6,796 nucleotides of DNA from NCBI GenBank assembly GCA_002868985.1, contig PKTV01000204.1, forward strand, positions 1-6,796, written 5' to 3'. The notes below the pieces were generated by a model, which saw only the letters and a list, made by a program, of their open reading frames with translations, ran no database searches and had not been told where the DNA came from. The position numbers and the translations under genes were made by a program. Positions 1 to 6,630 of the stretch are shown piece by piece. Each line of letters begins with the position of its first letter. Position 1 is the stretch's first letter. The stretch comes from Desulfobacteraceae bacterium. GTDB taxonomy: Bacteria > Desulfobacterota > Desulfobacteria > Desulfobacterales > UBA11574.

Positions 1-40
1 CTTTGGAATATCTCAAAAAAAGCGCTTTGGAAATGGATTG

Positions 41-61
41 AACTCCAAAAAATAAGGAGTT
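41..61 (+). promoter_or_regulatory. Ribosome binding site inside a small hairpin
   Basis: AAGGAG at 54-59 lies 8 bases before the ATG at 68 and supports that start. The same bases form the right arm of a perfect 6-bp inverted repeat: AACTCC at 41-46 and GGAGTT at 56-61, with a 9-base A-rich loop. If it forms in the mRNA, the hairpin would cover the ribosome site. The stem is short and A/U-closed, so any regulatory effect is only an inference. Confidence 0.4.
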
Positions 62-67
62 ATCGTC

Positions 68-1387
68 ATGAACAGCACGGAATTAGACTCTCGCTTGCCC
101 CTCATCCAGAACGCTGATCTGAGGGACAAGATTGTTCTGGTGCGAGTGGACCACAATGTCGTTAAAAAAGGAGAGATTCATGATCCCTACCGCATCGATG
201 CCACCATCGGCACGTTGTACAACATCGTGGAACGAGGCGGACGGCTTATTCTCATGTCCCACGTGGGCCGGCCCAGGGAAAAAGAGACCGGCCGAATCAA
301 AGTGGAAAACAATACTTCGGTCCAGCCTATTGTTGACTATCTGGAACGCAAACTTCACACCAAATTTTCGGTGCCTCGGTTTCCAGTTGATCCCGACGTC
401 GGTATCCGGCAGATAGATACCTCCATCAACTGGCATATCCGGGATCTGCGCGCCCACCGGATCGGCGGAATTTATCTGCCCAATACGCGTTGGTTCGAAG
501 GCGAGGAGGCTACCGGTGAAACCAGAGAGCGCTTTGCGCTGCAGCTGGCCGGTCTGGCGGACGTCTTTGTAAATGACGCATTCGGTTCCTGGCAGCCCAA
601 TGCCTCCACCTATGACGTCGCCCGGTATTTGCCAAGTTACGCCGGCTTTCTTATGCAGAAAGAACTCATATTTCTTGAGCAAGTTTTGGAGCCGGTACGC
701 CCCTTCGTTGCCGTGGTCGCCGGAGCCAAATACGACACCAAAATCGGTCCGCTCAACGAGATCTACAAAAAGGTTGACCACCTTTTGCTGGGCGGAGTTA
801 TCTACAATACCTTTTTGTGCGCCAAGTATGATGTTCGGGTGGCCGGAGTCGGCGAGGATGACATCCGTGCAGCCAAAGAACTGGTCCGGCAGGACCGCCA
901 GAACAAAAAAATAGTAGAGCTCCCCTTCGTGGTCGAGTCGGATACCCTTGAGGGGCGTGTGGAAGGTAAGTTCCGGACGCTCGACATCAGGAATTTTAAA
1001 CCGGGGGAAGAGTACCGATACCTGCTCGACGTGGCCCCGGAATCTTTCGATGCTCCCGGAGTAGCCAACGTTATCAGCTCGGCTAAGACCATTTTGGTAA
1101 ATGCGGTCATGGGGTTTACCCCGCACTTTTATGAGGGTTCCAAGGAATTGGATCAAACCATCGACCGGAACTGGCAAGCCCAAAAGCTCTACGGCGGAGG
1201 CGACACTCTCCAGGAGTTCAAGAACCTCAGTCCCGGCCTGTATCTGGCCGCCATGGATGACGCTAAATATTATTTTTTCACCGGAGGAGGGACCGTACTC
1301 AAAGCCATCGAAGAAGGATCGCCTTACGGTCTCGAACCGGTCAAGGCACTGATGGAAAACGCAGCGACCTGGCCCGAACCTGAGTAA
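68..1387 (+). CDS. pgk: Phosphoglycerate kinase homologue, divergent active site
   Basis: This 439-residue cytoplasmic protein belongs to the phosphoglycerate kinase family, which moves a phosphate between 1,3-bisphosphoglycerate and ADP in glycolysis and gluconeogenesis. Family motifs appear in order: VLVRVDHNV (23-31), Arg42, SHVGRP (64-69), Arg141 in LPNTRW, VNDAFG (168-173), GAKYDTKI (219-226, two lysines), GGGDT (376-380) and a second GGG (406-408). It is longer than the usual 390-417 residues, with about 20 extra residues around 95-130. Two conserved sites differ. The stretch after DAFG normally reads TAHRAHSS but here reads SWQPNAST, removing the basic His-Arg-His residues. The usual WNGPxGVFE loop reads VNAVMGFTP (344-352), losing Trp, Gly-Pro and Glu. 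The start is set by AAGGAG 8 bases upstream. No glyceraldehyde-3-phosphate dehydrogenase gene is adjacent. Family membership is sure. Normal kinase activity is not, and it may be a specialised second copy. Confidence 0.9.
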   Translation: MNSTELDSRLPLIQNADLRDKIVLVRVDHNVVKKGEIHDPYRIDATIGTLYNIVERGGRLILMSHVGRPREKETGRIKVENNTSVQPIVDYLERKLHTKFSVPRFPVDPDVGIRQIDTSINWHIRDLRAHRIGGIYLPNTRWFEGEEATGETRERFALQLAGLADVFVNDAFGSWQPNASTYDVARYLPSYAGFLMQKELIFLEQVLEPVRPFVAVVAGAKYDTKIGPLNEIYKKVDHLLLGGVIYNTFLCAKYDVRVAGVGEDDIRAAKELVRQDRQNKKIVELPFVVESDTLEGRVEGKFRTLDIRNFKPGEEYRYLLDVAPESFDAPGVANVISSAKTILVNAVMGFTPHFYEGSKELDQTIDRNWQAQKLYGGGDTLQEFKNLSPGLYLAAMDDAKYYFFTGGGTVLKAIEEGSPYGLEPVKALMENAATWPEPE

Positions 1388-1535
1388 CATATGCGTAAAA
1401 AGAAATACCCGAAAAACAGTTTGCTGTTATATATCGTCAGCCCATCGATGAGCTTTGAAATGGAGAAAGTTTGCGCACAACAAATCTAAGCCGTTTTGTC
1501 GAAAAAATGAATGGCACTACTGTTTGCATCATCCC

Positions 1536-1591
1536 TTGCTGGAAATGGTTGCTCGATTTTAATCCTTAATGCTATATCATGTGTCATATAG
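1536..1591 (+). promoter_or_regulatory. Candidate promoter and dyad upstream of the reductase gene
   Basis: Two overlapping sigma70-like options precede the reductase gene: TTGCTG (1536-1541) with 16 bases to TTTAAT (1558-1563), and TTGCTC (1549-1554) with 18 bases to TATATC (1573-1578). Over the second -10 lies a 6-bp inverted repeat, CTATAT (1572-1577) and ATATAG (1586-1591), spaced by 8 bases, which could be an operator. All matches are partial and A/T-rich, so this is a weak call. Confidence 0.28.
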
Positions 1592-1621
1592 AAACATATA
1601 AACTTATTTTGGGGGGAAAAT

Positions 1622-3280
1622 ATGGGCATTAAACTGGTTATTGTTGGTGGAGTTGCCGGAGGCGCTACAGCAGCGGCCCGGGCGAGAAGAGTGAGCGAAG
1701 ATGCTGAAATTGTCGTTTTTGAGCGGGGAGAATATATCTCCTTTGCCAACTGCGGGCTTCCCTATTATATCGGAAATGTCATCAAAAAGCGCGATCACCT
1801 TCTTTTGGCCACACCGGCTAAATTCAAACAGCGCTATAACATTGATGTGCGTATCTTCTCCGAAGTCGTCGGTATAAATACTAAAGAAAAAACAGTTGAG
1901 ATAAAAAATACGACTACGAGGGAAAAATACTGGGAAAGTTATGACAAGATTATTTTATCTCCCGGGGCCGAACCCATCAAGCCGTCCCTGGAGGGCATTG
2001 AACTGGAAAATATTTTTCACCTTCGAAATTTACCCGATTCAGACCGAATCAAAAAGATTGTGGATGAACGCAATCCCCAATGCGCCGTTGTGGTGGGCGG
2101 CGGCTTTATCGGCCTCGAGATGGCCGAAAATCTGACCGAGAGAGGCGTTAAAACGACCATCGTGGAGATGCTCGACCAGGTGATGCCTTCTTTGGACTAT
2201 GAAATGGCGGCCCTGATTCATGAACATCTTGAAGCCAAAAACGTGGAACTCGAGCTTGAAAACGGCGTAAAATCATTTTCAAAAGCAAGTGACCGGATTT
2301 TGGTCTCCACGCAAAAAGGACGCGAAATTGAATGTGACCTGGTGCTGCTTTCCGTAGGGATCAGACCCGAGAATAGACTGGCCAAACAGGCGGGTCTGAA
2401 AATAGGCCCAACCGGCGGCATTGCGGTAGATGACACCATGAGAACTTCCGATCCGGATATCTATGCTGTAGGAGATGCGGTGGAGGTCAGAGACATCGTC
2501 ACTGGATTTCCCACACTGACCGCTCTGGCAGGACCTGCCAATAAACAGGCGCGTATTGCCGCAGACAATGCTCTGGGCAGAACGTCCATCTTTACCGGAA
2601 CGCTGGGGACTTCGGTGGTCAAAGTGTTCGATATGGTTCTGGCATCCACCGGTATCAACGAAAAATTTTTGAAAAAGCACGACATTCCCTATCTGGTTTC
2701 CTACACGCATTCCGGTTCCCATGCCGGCTATTATCCGGGTGCCACCAACACATCGATTAAAATTCTTTTTTCCCCGGGCACCGGTAGAGTGCTGGGGGCT
2801 CAAATCGTGGGTAAAAAGGGGGTAGACAAGAGAATCGATGTGCTTGCCACCGCCATTCGGGGTGAAATGACCGTCTACGACCTCCAAGAGCTGGAACTGG
2901 CGTATGCTCCCCCGTATTCATCGGCAAAAGACCCTATCAATATTTGCGGCTTTGTGGCTGCCAATATTCTTAAAGGGGATATGGACATCGTCCATAGGAG
3001 TGAACTTGAAGAGCTTCAAAAAAACGGTGCGATTTTGATAGACCTTCGCACCAAATTTGAGTTGAACCGTGTGGGAAAGATCGAAGGCGCTTTGCATATT
3101 TACATCGATGAGCTTAGAAGCAGACTATCCGAACTTGATAAGCAAAAAAATTACATCGCGTTTTGTGGCATAGGCTTTAGGGGGTATCTGGGGCACAGAA
3201 TTCTGGTTCAAAACGGTTTTAAGTCAAAAAACCTAAGCGGAGGCTTTATGACTTATACCATGGCGAACAAGAAGAAATAG
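1622..3280 (+). CDS. CoA-disulfide/polysulfide reductase with C-terminal rhodanese domain
   Basis: This 552-residue FAD enzyme resembles the CoADR-RHD family, which uses NAD(P)H to reduce CoA disulfide, CoA persulfide or polysulfide. Members studied in other bacteria act in thiol redox balance or sulfur respiration. The N-terminal FAD motif is GGVAGG (9-14). The single redox cysteine, Cys44, sits in SFANCGLPYY, typical of CoA-disulfide reductases rather than two-cysteine glutathione reductases. The NAD(P)H motif is VVVGGGFIGLEMAENL (156-171), and TSDPDIYAVGDA (275-286) is the second FAD motif. The dimerisation domain carries AYAPPYSSAKDP (427-438). Residues about 458-547 form a rhodanese domain with active-site Cys515 in CGIGFRGY, followed by NLSGG. 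Both catalytic cysteines are present, so the enzyme looks active. The start follows a G-rich ribosome site (GGGGGG, 1611-1616). A malic-enzyme remnant lies directly behind the stop. Whether the substrate is CoA disulfide or polysulfide cannot be read from sequence. Confidence 0.92.
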   Translation: MGIKLVIVGGVAGGATAAARARRVSEDAEIVVFERGEYISFANCGLPYYIGNVIKKRDHLLLATPAKFKQRYNIDVRIFSEVVGINTKEKTVEIKNTTTREKYWESYDKIILSPGAEPIKPSLEGIELENIFHLRNLPDSDRIKKIVDERNPQCAVVVGGGFIGLEMAENLTERGVKTTIVEMLDQVMPSLDYEMAALIHEHLEAKNVELELENGVKSFSKASDRILVSTQKGREIECDLVLLSVGIRPENRLAKQAGLKIGPTGGIAVDDTMRTSDPDIYAVGDAVEVRDIVTGFPTLTALAGPANKQARIAADNALGRTSIFTGTLGTSVVKVFDMVLASTGINEKFLKKHDIPYLVSYTHSGSHAGYYPGATNTSIKILFSPGTGRVLGAQIVGKKGVDKRIDVLATAIRGEMTVYDLQELELAYAPPYSSAKDPINICGFVAANILKGDMDIVHRSELEELQKNGAILIDLRTKFELNRVGKIEGALHIYIDELRSRLSELDKQKNYIAFCGIGFRGYLGHRILVQNGFKSKNLSGGFMTYTMANKKK

Positions 3281-3282
3281 TC

Positions 3283-3507
3283 GGAGAGGATGAAATTTTT
3301 ATTTTACCAAATCATGTAAGGAGTGACTGTGTAGGATGCATTTATCCGCCGCTGACAAAAATCAGAGAGGTGTCAGCACACATCGCGACCGCCGTAGCCG
3401 AGGTGGTTTATAAAAGAGACATTGCAACAAATCCGAAACCCGATGACCTGTCAACCCATGTCAAGTCCCTGATGTTCGAGCCGGTCTATCAAGACTACTT
3501 GTATTGA
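3283..3507 (+). pseudogene. Remnant of the 3' end of a malic enzyme gene
   Basis: Reading frame 1 from 3334 to the TGA at 3505-3507 gives 57 residues that match the extreme C-terminus of NAD(P)-dependent malic enzymes (malate to pyruvate and CO2): GCIYPPLTKIREVSAHIA near the start, then a PKPDD segment, and FEPVYQDYLY at the end. The recognisable family match begins at about 3334. The preceding residues include DEIF (3289-3300), which resembles the family's DEMF motif, but the 20-30 residues expected between the two are shortened. No ATG, GTG or TTG in this frame could start a useful product, and the rest of the enzyme (over 300 residues) is missing, because the intact reductase gene ends at 3280. 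It therefore looks like a truncated relic left by deletion or by insertion of the upstream gene. Its good conservation suggests a fairly recent event. The malic-enzyme match is from memory of the family. Confidence 0.75.
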
Positions 3508-3698
3508 TTCGAAGCGTCCTTTTGTTTATTACCGGGGAAATATTCGGGTAAAAGCTATTCTTTGTCTCATAAAGAAACGTAAAAACGCATACACGACCCG
3601 GGTTTCTTTCCTAAATCTTATGGCATGTATCTATTAATACTATCCGTATGAAAAGTTAATTTCCTTCGTCCACTGATCACCGATCAAGATTTGATCCG

Positions 3699-3726
3699 AA
3701 AGCGCCATTACGGCGTTTTGTTTTTT
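3699..3726 (+). terminator. Rho-independent terminator
   Basis: AAAGCGCC (3699-3706) pairs with GGCGTTTT (3712-3719) across a 5-base loop, an 8-bp stem with one G-T wobble. GTTTTTT (3720-3726) follows directly. This would end rightward transcription from the reductase gene and the malic-enzyme relic. It may be the original terminator of the malic enzyme gene, since it sits about 190 bases behind the relic's stop. Confidence 0.7.
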
Positions 3727-3791
3727 CAATTGCCGGAAACTTAAAATGTCCCTAAGGGGCCTATTGCGTCAAAATGTGACCCCAATTGCGT
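3727..3791. repeat. Cluster of short direct repeats, possible mobile-element scrap
   Basis: Three 7-mers occur twice within 65 bases: CAATTGC (3727-3733, 3783-3789), AAAATGT (3743-3749, 3771-3777) and ATTGCGT (3763-3769, 3785-3791). GGGG (3756-3759) and CCCC (3780-3783) flank a small GTCA/TGAC dyad. The base make-up differs from the A/T-rich DNA to the right. It could be a worn insertion-sequence end or a protein-binding region, but there is no transposase nearby and no proof. Confidence 0.25.
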
Positions 3792-3911
3792 TAAGTTTTA
3801 AATAAATATTGATTTTATTGTTAGCCACACTTAAAACATTTGTTGGTGAATATTTCATGGAATAAAAAATCCCTTCGGGTAAAGTTGATGTTCATGATTC
3901 TAAAATAGAAC

Positions 3912-3917
3912 AAGGAG
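3912..3917 (+). promoter_or_regulatory. Ribosome binding site of the DUF1846 gene
   Basis: AAGGAG ends 6 bases before the ATG at 3924, a textbook spacing. It fixes this start over later methionines. Confidence 0.8.
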
Positions 3918-3923
3918 TATAGC

Positions 3924-5441
3924 ATGGCAGCGAATACGGCGTTTGACAATGAAAAATATATCCGGGAGCAAAAATCTGAAATCCTCGAACGTGCGAAAAA
4001 ATTTGACAATAAACTCTACCTTGAATTCGGCGGCAAGCTTTTATTTGACTATCATGCATCCCGGGTGTTGCCGGGCTATGATCCCAATATAAAAATGAGG
4101 CTTCTTCAGGCGTTAAAAGATAAGGCCGACATTCTGCTTTGCATTTATGCCGGCGATATCGAAAGGAAAAAAATGCGGGCTGATTTCGGTATTACCTATG
4201 ATTCCGATGCCCTCAAACTCATCGACGATCTCCGGGGTTGGGGAATCGACGTTTTAGGGGTTGTCATTACCCGTTTTGAAAACCAGCCGTCAGCCCTGCA
4301 GTTTAAAAATAAACTGGAAAGAAGAAACATCCGGGTTTACACCCATCAGTACACCAAGGGGTATCCTACGGATATCGATCTGATCGTCAGCGATGAGGGA
4401 TACGGCGCCAATGAATATATCGAAACAGATAAACCCCTGGTCATCGTGAGCGGTCCCGGACCTGGCAGTGGAAAACTGGCCACCTCCCTTTCTCAGGTAT
4501 ACCATGATTACAAACGGGGCATTTTTGCGGGCTACGCCAAGTTCGAAACCTTCCCGATCTGGAATATGCCTCTCAAGCATCCGGTGAATGTGGCCTATGA
4601 AGCCGCCACCGCTGATATCAGGGATTTTAACCTGATAGATCCTTTTCATCTGGAGGCGTATAATCAGAAGACCGTCAACTACAATCGTGACGTGGAGGTA
4701 TTTCCTGTTCTGAAACGAATATTGAAAAAAATAATGGGCGGCGAACCGTTTTACGAATCCCCCACGGATATGGGGGTCAATCGCGCCGGCTTTGCCATCA
4801 CGAACGATGAAGCGACACAGGAAGCTGCCAAACAGGAAATTATTCGGCGGTATTTCCGGTATCGGTGCGAATATGTCATGGGTTTGACGGACAAGGAAAC
4901 GGTTCAACGGGTTGAGCTTTTGATGAAAGACTTCAACCTGGAACTGGAATACCGGCGAGTGGTCGAACCGGCACGCACCGCGGCCATAAAAGGACAGGAG
5001 AGCGGTAAAGGCAACGAGGGTATTTTTTGCGGTGCGGCCATCGAGCTCGAAAACGGTACCATCGTGACCGGAAACAACTCACCGAAATTTCACGCGGCTT
5101 CAAGCCTTATTTTACACGCCATTAAGAATTTAGCCGAAATCCCGGACAAGATTAAATTGTTCCCGCCCAACATTGTCGATTCGGTTCGAAATCTCAAAAC
5201 CAAGGTGCTCAATGAAAAGACCCTCAGCCTCGACCTGGTGGAAACCCTCATCGCCCTCAGCATCAGCGCAACCGTCAATCCTGCCGCCCAGTTAGCCATG
5301 GAAAAATTGGAGGAACTCCGTGGGTGTGAAGTCCATATGACCCATATCCCTACACCGGGAGATGAGGCCGGATTGAGGCGACTCGGCGTGAACCTCACGA
5401 GTGATCCCAACTTTTCTACTAAAGATCTTTTTATCTCGTAA
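3924..5441 (+). CDS. DUF1846 family protein
   Basis: This 505-residue protein is recognised as a full-length member of the DUF1846 family, a conserved bacterial family of about 500 residues whose function was unassigned as far as I know. The N-terminal signature runs from FDNEKYIREQ (7-16) through LYLEFGGKL (31-39), FDYHASRVLPGY (41-52) and YAGDIERKKMRADFGITYD (75-93). A glycine-rich, P-loop-like motif, GPGPGSGK (177-184), follows a buried strand (PLVIVS) and suggests nucleotide or phosphate binding. It differs from the strict GxxxxGK[ST] rule because Leu follows the lysine. Further family-like segments are FETFPIWNMPLKHPVN (207-222), PTDMGVNRAGFAI (280-292) and HIPTPGDEAGLRRLGVN (474-490). 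There is no signal peptide or membrane segment, so it is likely cytoplasmic. It appears to be a single-gene unit with its own ribosome site, converging on the next gene. Family assignment is confident. The biochemical role is unknown. Confidence 0.88.
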   Translation: MAANTAFDNEKYIREQKSEILERAKKFDNKLYLEFGGKLLFDYHASRVLPGYDPNIKMRLLQALKDKADILLCIYAGDIERKKMRADFGITYDSDALKLIDDLRGWGIDVLGVVITRFENQPSALQFKNKLERRNIRVYTHQYTKGYPTDIDLIVSDEGYGANEYIETDKPLVIVSGPGPGSGKLATSLSQVYHDYKRGIFAGYAKFETFPIWNMPLKHPVNVAYEAATADIRDFNLIDPFHLEAYNQKTVNYNRDVEVFPVLKRILKKIMGGEPFYESPTDMGVNRAGFAITNDEATQEAAKQEIIRRYFRYRCEYVMGLTDKETVQRVELLMKDFNLELEYRRVVEPARTAAIKGQESGKGNEGIFCGAAIELENGTIVTGNNSPKFHAASSLILHAIKNLAEIPDKIKLFPPNIVDSVRNLKTKVLNEKTLSLDLVETLIALSISATVNPAAQLAMEKLEELRGCEVHMTHIPTPGDEAGLRRLGVNLTSDPNFSTKDLFIS

Positions 5442-5477
5442 CCCGTACATTTCAGGCTGATAACGCTTTCATTATCG

Positions 5478-6440
5478 TCAGACCGCTTCGATCGTTGAAG
5501 GGGGCTTTGGTGTTATGTTGTACGTGACACTGACGATGCCTGGCACATGGCGGATAATCTCGCTGGCGAGTTCCTCGAGGATTTTGAAAGAAAGCGCTGT
5601 CGGTGTTGCGACCCGCGCGTCGACACTCTCCCAGCAACGCACCTCTATCTGCTGACCAAAATCACGCAATCCGTCACGCATGCCGGTCACGCGGTCTTCA
5701 TGTAGGATCGCCATATACTGGAATGCACCGGTGCCCTTGAGCAGCCGTTCGACCACAACGGTTGCCTTTCGAACCGCCTCGATGCGCTCCGGGGTTGCTT
5801 CACCGATCACACGTGCCGCGAGTGCCGGACCCGGAAATGGAATGCGGTCAAAGGCCTCTGGTGGGAGCCCCAGAGCCTCACCAACCTTTCTAACGCCGTC
5901 TTTGCGAAGCTGAATGAGCGGTTCGATAATGTGATAGCCAAAAGTCTCTTTCGGGTCGATTCCGAGCTGCTCAAAGACATTGTGTTGCCGTTTTATCCCT
6001 GCGACGGTCTCGTCGATATCGGTCAATATGGTTCCCTGGAGAAGGTGTTTTGCGCCACTTTTCTTGACGAGGCGTCCGAATACGTCTCGGTAAAAAGCCT
6101 GGGTAATGGCTTCGCGCTTTTCTTCCGGACCCGTGATTCCTTCTAGTGCGGCAAAGAATTCTTTTTGTGCATCGACAACGTCAACCATGACCCCAAGCTT
6201 TTTAAAAAGACCGGCAACCTTTTCGGACTCTCCCTCACGCATAAGACCGTTTTCGATAAACACGGTCTTAAGGCGGTCCCCTAAAGCGCGATGGCCGAGC
6301 ATCGTAACCGTGGACGAATCGACGCCTCCCGAGAGCGCATTGATCGCCATGCCGTCCCCAACAACTTGTTGGATTTCTTTAACCTTCCCATCGATGAAGT
6401 TTTCTGTGTTAAGCTCCTTCGCGACAATCTCTTTGATCAT
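5478..6440 (-). CDS. guaA: GMP synthase-like ATP-pyrophosphatase subunit (no glutaminase domain)
   Basis: This 320-residue protein matches the synthetase half of GMP synthase, which adenylates XMP and aminates it to GMP using ammonia from a glutaminase. The PP-loop SGGVDSS (37-43) binds ATP. Next come QGT (135-137), IKRQHNV (149-155), FPGPALAARVIGE (202-214) and a C-terminal dimerisation domain ending in KPPSTIE (312-318). There is no class I glutamine amidotransferase domain, so it has the split, archaeal-type layout, and no partner gene lies in the window. Several conserved spots differ from true GMP synthases: IKSHHNVGGLP is replaced by IKRQHNVFEQLGIDP, FPGPGLA reads FPGPALA, and the last residues are AV instead of the usual WE or FE. 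It may therefore be a paralogue with another substrate; the symbol marks homology, not a proven role. The start is supported by AAAGGGGA (complement of 6448-6455) 7 bases upstream. A strong promoter lies at 6513-6541. Confidence 0.82.
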   Translation of the reverse strand: MIKEIVAKELNTENFIDGKVKEIQQVVGDGMAINALSGGVDSSTVTMLGHRALGDRLKTVFIENGLMREGESEKVAGLFKKLGVMVDVVDAQKEFFAALEGITGPEEKREAITQAFYRDVFGRLVKKSGAKHLLQGTILTDIDETVAGIKRQHNVFEQLGIDPKETFGYHIIEPLIQLRKDGVRKVGEALGLPPEAFDRIPFPGPALAARVIGEATPERIEAVRKATVVVERLLKGTGAFQYMAILHEDRVTGMRDGLRDFGQQIEVRCWESVDARVATPTALSFKILEELASEIIRHVPGIVSVTYNITPKPPSTIEAV

Positions 6441-6470
6441 TTGAATGTCCCCTTTTCATTTAAATAGTCT

Positions 6471-6573
6471 TTGAGAAGCATCCGGGGTTGCATCTTGAAT
6501 ATTAATTGTTCGATTTTAAGCCGATTTGTCTTTCTTCTCAACCTCCGGTTGCGCTGAATTTATTTTGAGAAGA
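6471..6573. repeat. Three TTGAGAAG octamers around the promoter
   Basis: TTGAGAAG occurs on the plus strand at 6471-6478 and 6565-6572, and on the minus strand at 6534-6541. The last two form a 9-bp perfect inverted repeat (6533-6541 and 6565-6573) with a 23-base spacer. The middle copy covers the -35 box of the leftward promoter, and the first lies in its leader. The arrangement resembles repressor or activator sites, but no regulator is identified. Confidence 0.4.
6513..6541 (-). promoter_or_regulatory. Sigma70-type promoter of the GMP-synthase-like gene
   Basis: On the minus strand, TTGAGA (complement of 6536-6541) is followed after exactly 17 bases by TAAAAT (complement of 6513-6518). 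Each box matches the consensus at 5 of 6 positions. Transcription would start near 6506, giving a leader of about 65 bases before the ATG at 6440. Confidence 0.65.
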
Positions 6574-6630
6574 CGAAAAAACTAACATATCATCATCCCT
6601 AATGACACATATCCCAAAATCCACAAAAAA

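Larger units (their letters stand above)
3508..3923. other. Gene-free stretch between malic-enzyme relic and DUF1846 gene
   Basis: These 416 bases have no supportable coding region. They hold an 8-bp inverted repeat, AAAGAAAC (3571-3578) and GTTTCTTT (3602-3609) with a 23-base spacer; the palindrome ACCCGGGT just inside its right arm; a tight GATCAA-GAT-TTGATC dyad (3682-3696); a terminator (3699-3726); a patch of short direct repeats (3727-3791); and then A/T-rich DNA leading to the DUF1846 gene. No near-consensus promoter was found before that gene. Weak options are TTGATT (3809-3814) with TAAAAC (3832-3837), and TTGTTG (3840-3845) with TAAAAA (3863-3868). Confidence 0.6.

Noticed and set aside
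83..1390. Long antisense open frame (435 codons) across the kinase gene
   Set aside because: It mirrors the kinase gene almost end to end, matches no family I recognise and has no separate ribosome site. It is a by-product of the sense codon pattern.
1391..1489. Small ORF of 32 codons starting 3 bases after the kinase stop
   Set aside because: There is no Shine-Dalgarno sequence, no recognisable domain, and it is short enough to occur by chance. Translational coupling to the kinase is conceivable but unsupported.
1512..1528. Sigma54-like TGGCAC...TTGCA upstream of the reductase gene
   Set aside because: The spacing from GG to GC is 11 bases instead of the strict 10, so it should not act as a sigma54 promoter.
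3336..3415. ATG reading frame after the AAGGAG-like sequence at 3319
   Set aside because: It encodes only about 25 codons in a frame different from the malic-enzyme homology, so the relic frame explains this region better.
4290..4907. Antisense open frame of 205 codons within the DUF1846 gene
   Set aside because: It lies wholly inside a well-supported gene on the other strand and its product matches nothing recognisable.
5459..5476. Possible bidirectional terminator between the convergent genes (GATAA/TTATC)
   Set aside because: The stem is only 5 bp and A/T-rich, has no clear T-run, and lies partly outside and immediately next to the stop of the leftward gene.
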